This document shows, in pieces, positions 44,307 through 47,683 of a stretch of DNA of 47,683 nucleotides; within the stretch, counting starts at the first letter, position 1; the number at the start of each line of letters is the position of its first letter. The DNA comes from Bacteroidia bacterium (GTDB lineage Bacteria; Bacteroidota; Bacteroidia; JADZBD01), in NCBI GenBank assembly GCA_020852255.1, contig JADZBD010000014.1:1-47683 (forward strand), read 5' to 3'. The position numbers and the translations under genes were made by a program. The notes beneath the pieces are model-generated. The model searched no databases. It was given only the letters and a program-made list of their open reading frames with translations, and was not told the origin of the DNA.

Positions 44307-44725
44307 GTATAGCCGCTACAGAAAAGGATTTGCTGGATGAGTTTGAATTGCTTGGCAACGACTGGGAGGCGCGCTATGAACATATTATTAGTATGGGCAA
44401 GGATATGCCACCGCTGAGGGATGAGGAAAAAAAGGAAGAATTCCTGATCAAGGGATGCCAGAGCCGGGTATGGTTGTTGTCGGAATTCCGCAACGGAAAG
44501 GTTTTTTTTAAGGCCGACAGCGATGCGGCCATTCCCAAGGGAATCGTGGCCATGATGGTCCGGTTGCTTTCGGGAAATACGCCCGATGAAATCGTGAATG
44601 CGCCCTTGAATGTGGTGAACAGCATCGGACTGAAAGAGCATTTATCTCCTACCCGTGCCAACGGACTGGTTAGTATGATCAAACAAATGAAACTGGACGC
44701 ACTCGCCTATAAAGCAAAAGTTTAA
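44303..44725 (+). CDS. sufE: Sulfur acceptor protein SufE
   Basis: 140 residues. KGCQSRVWL carries the acceptor Cys (about residue 53). LLDEFELLGNDWEARYEHIISMGKDMPPL at the N-terminus and RLLSGNTPDEI further on are typical SufE. It takes persulfide from SufS and passes it to SufB. Starts by ATGA overlap with sufS. Confidence 0.94.
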   Translation: MSIAATEKDLLDEFELLGNDWEARYEHIISMGKDMPPLRDEEKKEEFLIKGCQSRVWLLSEFRNGKVFFKADSDAAIPKGIVAMMVRLLSGNTPDEIVNAPLNVVNSIGLKEHLSPTRANGLVSMIKQMKLDALAYKAKV

Positions 44726-44726
44726 T

Positions 44727-45056
44727 ATGCATACCGTAATCACATCCAATGATCCGCAAATGACGCAAAATGTCATTGATATGATCAAAACCTGCTTCGA
44801 TCCGGAAATTCCTGTTGACATCTGGGAACTGGGGCTTATCTATGAGATCAATATAAATGACGAAAAAGATCTGGAAGTGGTTATGACACTTACCTCTCCC
44901 TCTTGTCCCGTGGCAGAAGTTCTTCCTCCGGATGTGGAAGATAAGCTGAGAGCCATACCGGGGATCAAATCAGCCAAGGTGAGGGTAACCTTTGAGCCGC
45001 CGTGGGAAAAGGAAATGATGAGTGAGGTGGCACAGGTAGAGTTGGGATTTATGTAA
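44727..45056 (+). CDS. MIP18/DUF59-family Fe-S assembly protein (SufT-like)
   Basis: 109 residues. DPEIPVDIWELGLIY and the SPSCPVAE segment with its conserved Cys match the MIP18 (DUF59) family. Such genes are common in SUF operons and help maturation or transfer of clusters. It follows sufE by 1 base. Confidence 0.9.
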   Translation: MHTVITSNDPQMTQNVIDMIKTCFDPEIPVDIWELGLIYEININDEKDLEVVMTLTSPSCPVAEVLPPDVEDKLRAIPGIKSAKVRVTFEPPWEKEMMSEVAQVELGFM

Positions 45057-45057
45057 A

Positions 45058-45564
45058 ATGGAAAGCGAGATCATAAACAGAGTGGAGGCCGCCGGACTCA
45101 CAGAGATCAGGCTCGAGGAGTTACGCCTGGAAGGAGAAAGAGCGGTTTTGGATATTCAGCCTTTTCTTTTTCAGGGACAGCTACTAAGGGAAAAAGAATT
45201 CAGAGAAACCGTAAAGGGGCACGATTGGTCTGTTTACCGGAACAAATATGTTGCTATTACCTGTTCAGCAGACGCCATTGTTCCCACCTGGGCATATATG
45301 CTCATTGCTCTTGCGATTCATCCGTTCGCCAGGTCGTTCGTTTTCGGTGATGCCGGGCAACTGGAAACAGCGCTTTTTCTGGAGGCGCTTGGGAGAACAG
45401 ATATTTCCCGTTACCAAAACGCAAAGGTGGTGATAAAGGGCTGCGGTAAAGTTCCGGTTCCTGAAAGTGCCTACGTGGAGATTACCCGTCTGTTGGCTCC
45501 GGTGGCGCAGTCCATTATGTACGGTGAAGCCTGCTCCACTGTTCCTTTGTTCAAAAGAAAATAG
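45058..45564 (+). CDS. DUF2480-family protein, end of SUF operon
   Basis: 168 residues. Features include ITCSADAIVPTWAYMLIALAIHPFA in the middle and VVIKGCGKVPVPESAYVEIT near the end, matching the DUF2480 proteins often found after SUF genes in Bacteroidota. Function is unknown; position suggests Fe-S metabolism. It begins 1 base after the MIP18-like gene. No terminator is clear in the 121 bases that follow. Confidence 0.82.
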   Translation: MESEIINRVEAAGLTEIRLEELRLEGERAVLDIQPFLFQGQLLREKEFRETVKGHDWSVYRNKYVAITCSADAIVPTWAYMLIALAIHPFARSFVFGDAGQLETALFLEALGRTDISRYQNAKVVIKGCGKVPVPESAYVEITRLLAPVAQSIMYGEACSTVPLFKRK

Positions 45565-45685
45565 GTTACTGCGCCGGAAAAATTGAAGTTGAGATTTCCA
45601 GCATTACATCTTTGCCTCGTGTTGGTTCTAAAATAGAACCACACGTGCCCTTGCCGGGTAAAAAATCTTTTGCTCCTTCGCTTTT

Positions 45686-47683
45686 GTGAAAAAGCGATTG
45701 CTTTTTATGGGATTGCTCATGGCGGTAAAGTTTGTTGCCGCCTCTTCTCCTTTTAACGGACCGGCCTCGGGTAATTTCCTGCTGCGGACCAATCCATTGA
45801 GTACAGAAGTCCGTTTTGAGAATTTTGATGTGGTATCGGGAAGGCAGTTTTTGCAGCTTCAGGAAACAGCCGACAGCATCAATGCCCGCCTGCAATGGGT
45901 ATATGAACATTACGGCATCGAATGCTACTTCGTTTTCATGGAGTATTTTGATGTGCACATTGCCCATTCAGCCGATGGAAAAATGAGCGCTGACAGTCTG
46001 TTCGGTGGCGGCAAGTGGTATTCAGAGCATTCGGTTATTGATTCTCTCAGAACCATCCAGAAAAAGACAGGAGCCTGGATGAAGTCTGCCCTTTCGGACA
46101 TGCTCGGACGCCCGGTGATTTTGGTCAGCATGGCACGCTATCATGCGGTATTTTCAGGAGCAGGTGCCGCCAATTACTATCTCACCCTGCATTATGCTCA
46201 TCGTCCGGCTTCCTTACCAACGCCGCCTTTTTTTAACGAAGTACATACCGGATACCTGGAACGCTGCCGGGTGAGGAATCAATACGGGGCAGATCTTTTT
46301 AACGATAACCTGGCACTGGCCTATGCCGAGCTTTTCAGGGAAACTGCAGTGAAGGTTAACCTGCGGTCGCGCATCCCGGACACATATACATCGGAGGGCT
46401 TAAGCGGGATCTTCCGGTATTTTACACCCGGCGGACCGGATTATAAAATACTCACACTTCAGGAGCGTTTGCATTGCCTGAGCGTGTTTGCCGGAGAGGA
46501 GATGAGCGGCGGGGGACAATACCAGCCAAAGGAAGAGGAGTTTGTTATCCGCATTCTTTCCCACACTCCCGCAGAGCAATTACAGAGTCTGTTCACGGCC
46601 CTGGCGCAGCCTTCGGTGATGAATGCCGATCCCCGTTACCCCGGCGACCGTTCGGACCAGACCCCGCTGCTGGAGCGGCTCATCAGCCGTACCGACGGTG
46701 ATAACTACGCTTTACTGATGCGATCGCTCACGGATCGCCTGCAGCAAATGCCCGGCTTTTCCGAACAGCTTACCCGTCTGCTTACCGAAGAGGAGATCGG
46801 CCGGCGGCATTTTATCTGGAACGAGCGCTGGCTGCTGACCCCGGAAATAGGGCAATTACAGTACATGGTGAATCTTACGGGAAACGGAAAGGTGAAGGTG
46901 AGTACAGGCAGGGTTAGCCAAGTACAGGTCAACTCCCCGGTCAACAGCAACTTACCCACCTACTATGTATCCTATAACAGCGAACCACCCGTGGAGCTGG
47001 AATACTTTGAGCCTGTGTTATTCACCTCGCAGTGTGAGCTGCCCGCCTTTGCCGAAGGAGGAGCGGAGAACGGCCTTCCCATGGTGGTACCGGCGGTGTT
47101 TTTAAAGTATGCATACGATAAGCAGTTTAATCACGACATGCTTCGTATGGGAGGAGTGGCCGGCGACCTGGTGACGCTGGTTTCGGCTCCTCTGGCATTT
47201 TTCAAGGCGGTGACGTGGACCCGCAGGGCCTGGATCGCCTTTGAAGTGGCCAACGCAACAGGCAATCTGTTGGTCAATACACTGGGAGCAGATCTGCCTC
47301 CGGGCTTTGAGGATATCGTGCAGCAGAGCAATTACCTGATGATAGCTGTTGGAGGGAAGAATATACTCAAGGGAGGTTACCAGTCGCTCTCGTTCGCCCT
47401 GGCGGGTACCAAAGAGTTCACGAGCCGGGTATCCAAGGAACTTGCCCTTACCCTGGCCCGTTCCTTAAATGCGGAATCGGCACCCGGTCTTACCCGTCTG
47501 CAAAAGCTGCAGGAGTTATCAGCCACCTCCCTCTCGGCCAAAGCCATCACGCGCTTTTACGAAAAGCTCAAAACCCTATACAAGGATTCCTTCAAACGCG
47601 ATCTTGAAGCCGATCTTCTGCCACCCCTTCCCACCGGCCTCCCCTCCTGGGTCAGCGAAATCAAAACAGTGGAGGATTATTTG
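45686..47683 (+). CDS. Large exported protein, incomplete at the window edge
   Basis: An open frame of at least 666 codons runs off the right end. GTG 45686 gives a signal peptide (MKKRLLFMGLLMAVKFVAAS); an ATG at 45707 would cut into it, and a stop at 45659 rules out earlier starts. The visible part has no domain I recognise. It includes a central mixed region (GDNYALLMRSLTDRLQQ, EEEIGRRHFIWNERW) and, near 500-560, hydrophobic helices (GGVAGDLVTLVSAPLAFFKAV, YLMIAVGGKNILKGG), then charged helices. This resembles the part before a C-terminal toxin domain in polymorphic toxins, but the decisive end is missing. Confidence 0.7.
   Translation, partial: MKKRLLFMGLLMAVKFVAASSPFNGPASGNFLLRTNPLSTEVRFENFDVVSGRQFLQLQETADSINARLQWVYEHYGIECYFVFMEYFDVHIAHSADGKMSADSLFGGGKWYSEHSVIDSLRTIQKKTGAWMKSALSDMLGRPVILVSMARYHAVFSGAGAANYYLTLHYAHRPASLPTPPFFNEVHTGYLERCRVRNQYGADLFNDNLALAYAELFRETAVKVNLRSRIPDTYTSEGLSGIFRYFTPGGPDYKILTLQERLHCLSVFAGEEMSGGGQYQPKEEEFVIRILSHTPAEQLQSLFTALAQPSVMNADPRYPGDRSDQTPLLERLISRTDGDNYALLMRSLTDRLQQMPGFSEQLTRLLTEEEIGRRHFIWNERWLLTPEIGQLQYMVNLTGNGKVKVSTGRVSQVQVNSPVNSNLPTYYVSYNSEPPVELEYFEPVLFTSQCELPAFAEGGAENGLPMVVPAVFLKYAYDKQFNHDMLRMGGVAGDLVTLVSAPLAFFKAVTWTRRAWIAFEVANATGNLLVNTLGADLPPGFEDIVQQSNYLMIAVGGKNILKGGYQSLSFALAGTKEFTSRVSKELALTLARSLNAESAPGLTRLQKLQELSATSLSAKAITRFYEKLKTLYKDSFKRDLEADLLPPLPTGLPSWVSEIKTVEDYL

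Noticed and set aside
45566-45967. 133-residue minus-strand frame after the SUF operon
   Set aside because: It lacks family features and lies opposite the start of the long exported-protein frame, which has a signal peptide and continues for more than 2 kb.

Overview
The window looks like chromosome of a member of the Bacteroidota. It has many secreted proteins with type IX secretion (T9SS) C-terminal sorting domains, two gliding-motility-type (CHU_C) C-termini, a PorP/SprF partner, SprB-type repeats, a compact SUF operon, and promoters of the Bacteroidota form (TAnnTTTG near -7 with TTG-like boxes about 20 bp upstream). No rRNA or CRISPR array is visible.

Layout. 1-7480: repeat-flanked T9SS region. 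Two minus-strand pairs (an SBBP-like protein followed by a beta-propeller protein) alternate with copies of a ~200 bp repeat block; the left edge carries tandem 24-bp repeats that look like the end of an IS21-type element. 7283-19168: a putative ~12 kb integrative element that ends in the 3' end of a tRNA-Asn gene. It carries a truncated hsdR, a three-gene operon (small protein, zinc metalloprotease, dCTP deaminase-like protein), a XRE regulator plus ImmA/IrrE protease, a complete four-gene ubiquitin-like conjugation cassette of the BIL (bacterial ISG15-like) kind (tandem-Ubl, E2-like, JAB/JAMM peptidase, E1-like), a 42-residue membrane peptide, two DNA-binding proteins around an iteron-like region, and a large serine recombinase. 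19452-39070: ordinary chromosome with T9SS proteins, a GIY-YIG protein, a CHU_C/SprF/PqqB-like operon, rhodanese and DUF6132-like genes, a propeller-SpoIIE phosphatase, a PLD-domain protein, a subtilase and a propeller protein. 39172-45564: SUF iron-sulfur operon (HesB/IscA-type, sufB, sufC, sufD, sufS, sufE, MIP18/DUF59, DUF2480). 45686-47683: a long open frame leaving the window.

How it fits together. The BIL cassette is the main candidate defence system. It is transcribed divergently from the XRE-ImmA pair, across a promoter region in which the two promoters have the same spacing and each is flanked or overlapped by an inverted repeat. This suggests repression by the XRE protein and relief by ImmA proteolysis, as in ICE/phage regulators. 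The metalloprotease/deaminase operon next door may be a second defence module.

The recombinase frame runs through a tRNA terminator into the tRNA gene. A related 44-45 bp core lies at 7237-7281, followed in the right frame by a conserved C-terminal tail. Excision would therefore replace the recombinase C-terminus. The same core-plus-tail block at 3497, and a partial copy at 121, suggest that several units, including the T9SS gene pairs, accreted at one tRNA. Coordinates and domain positions come from reading the sequence; no database search was possible.
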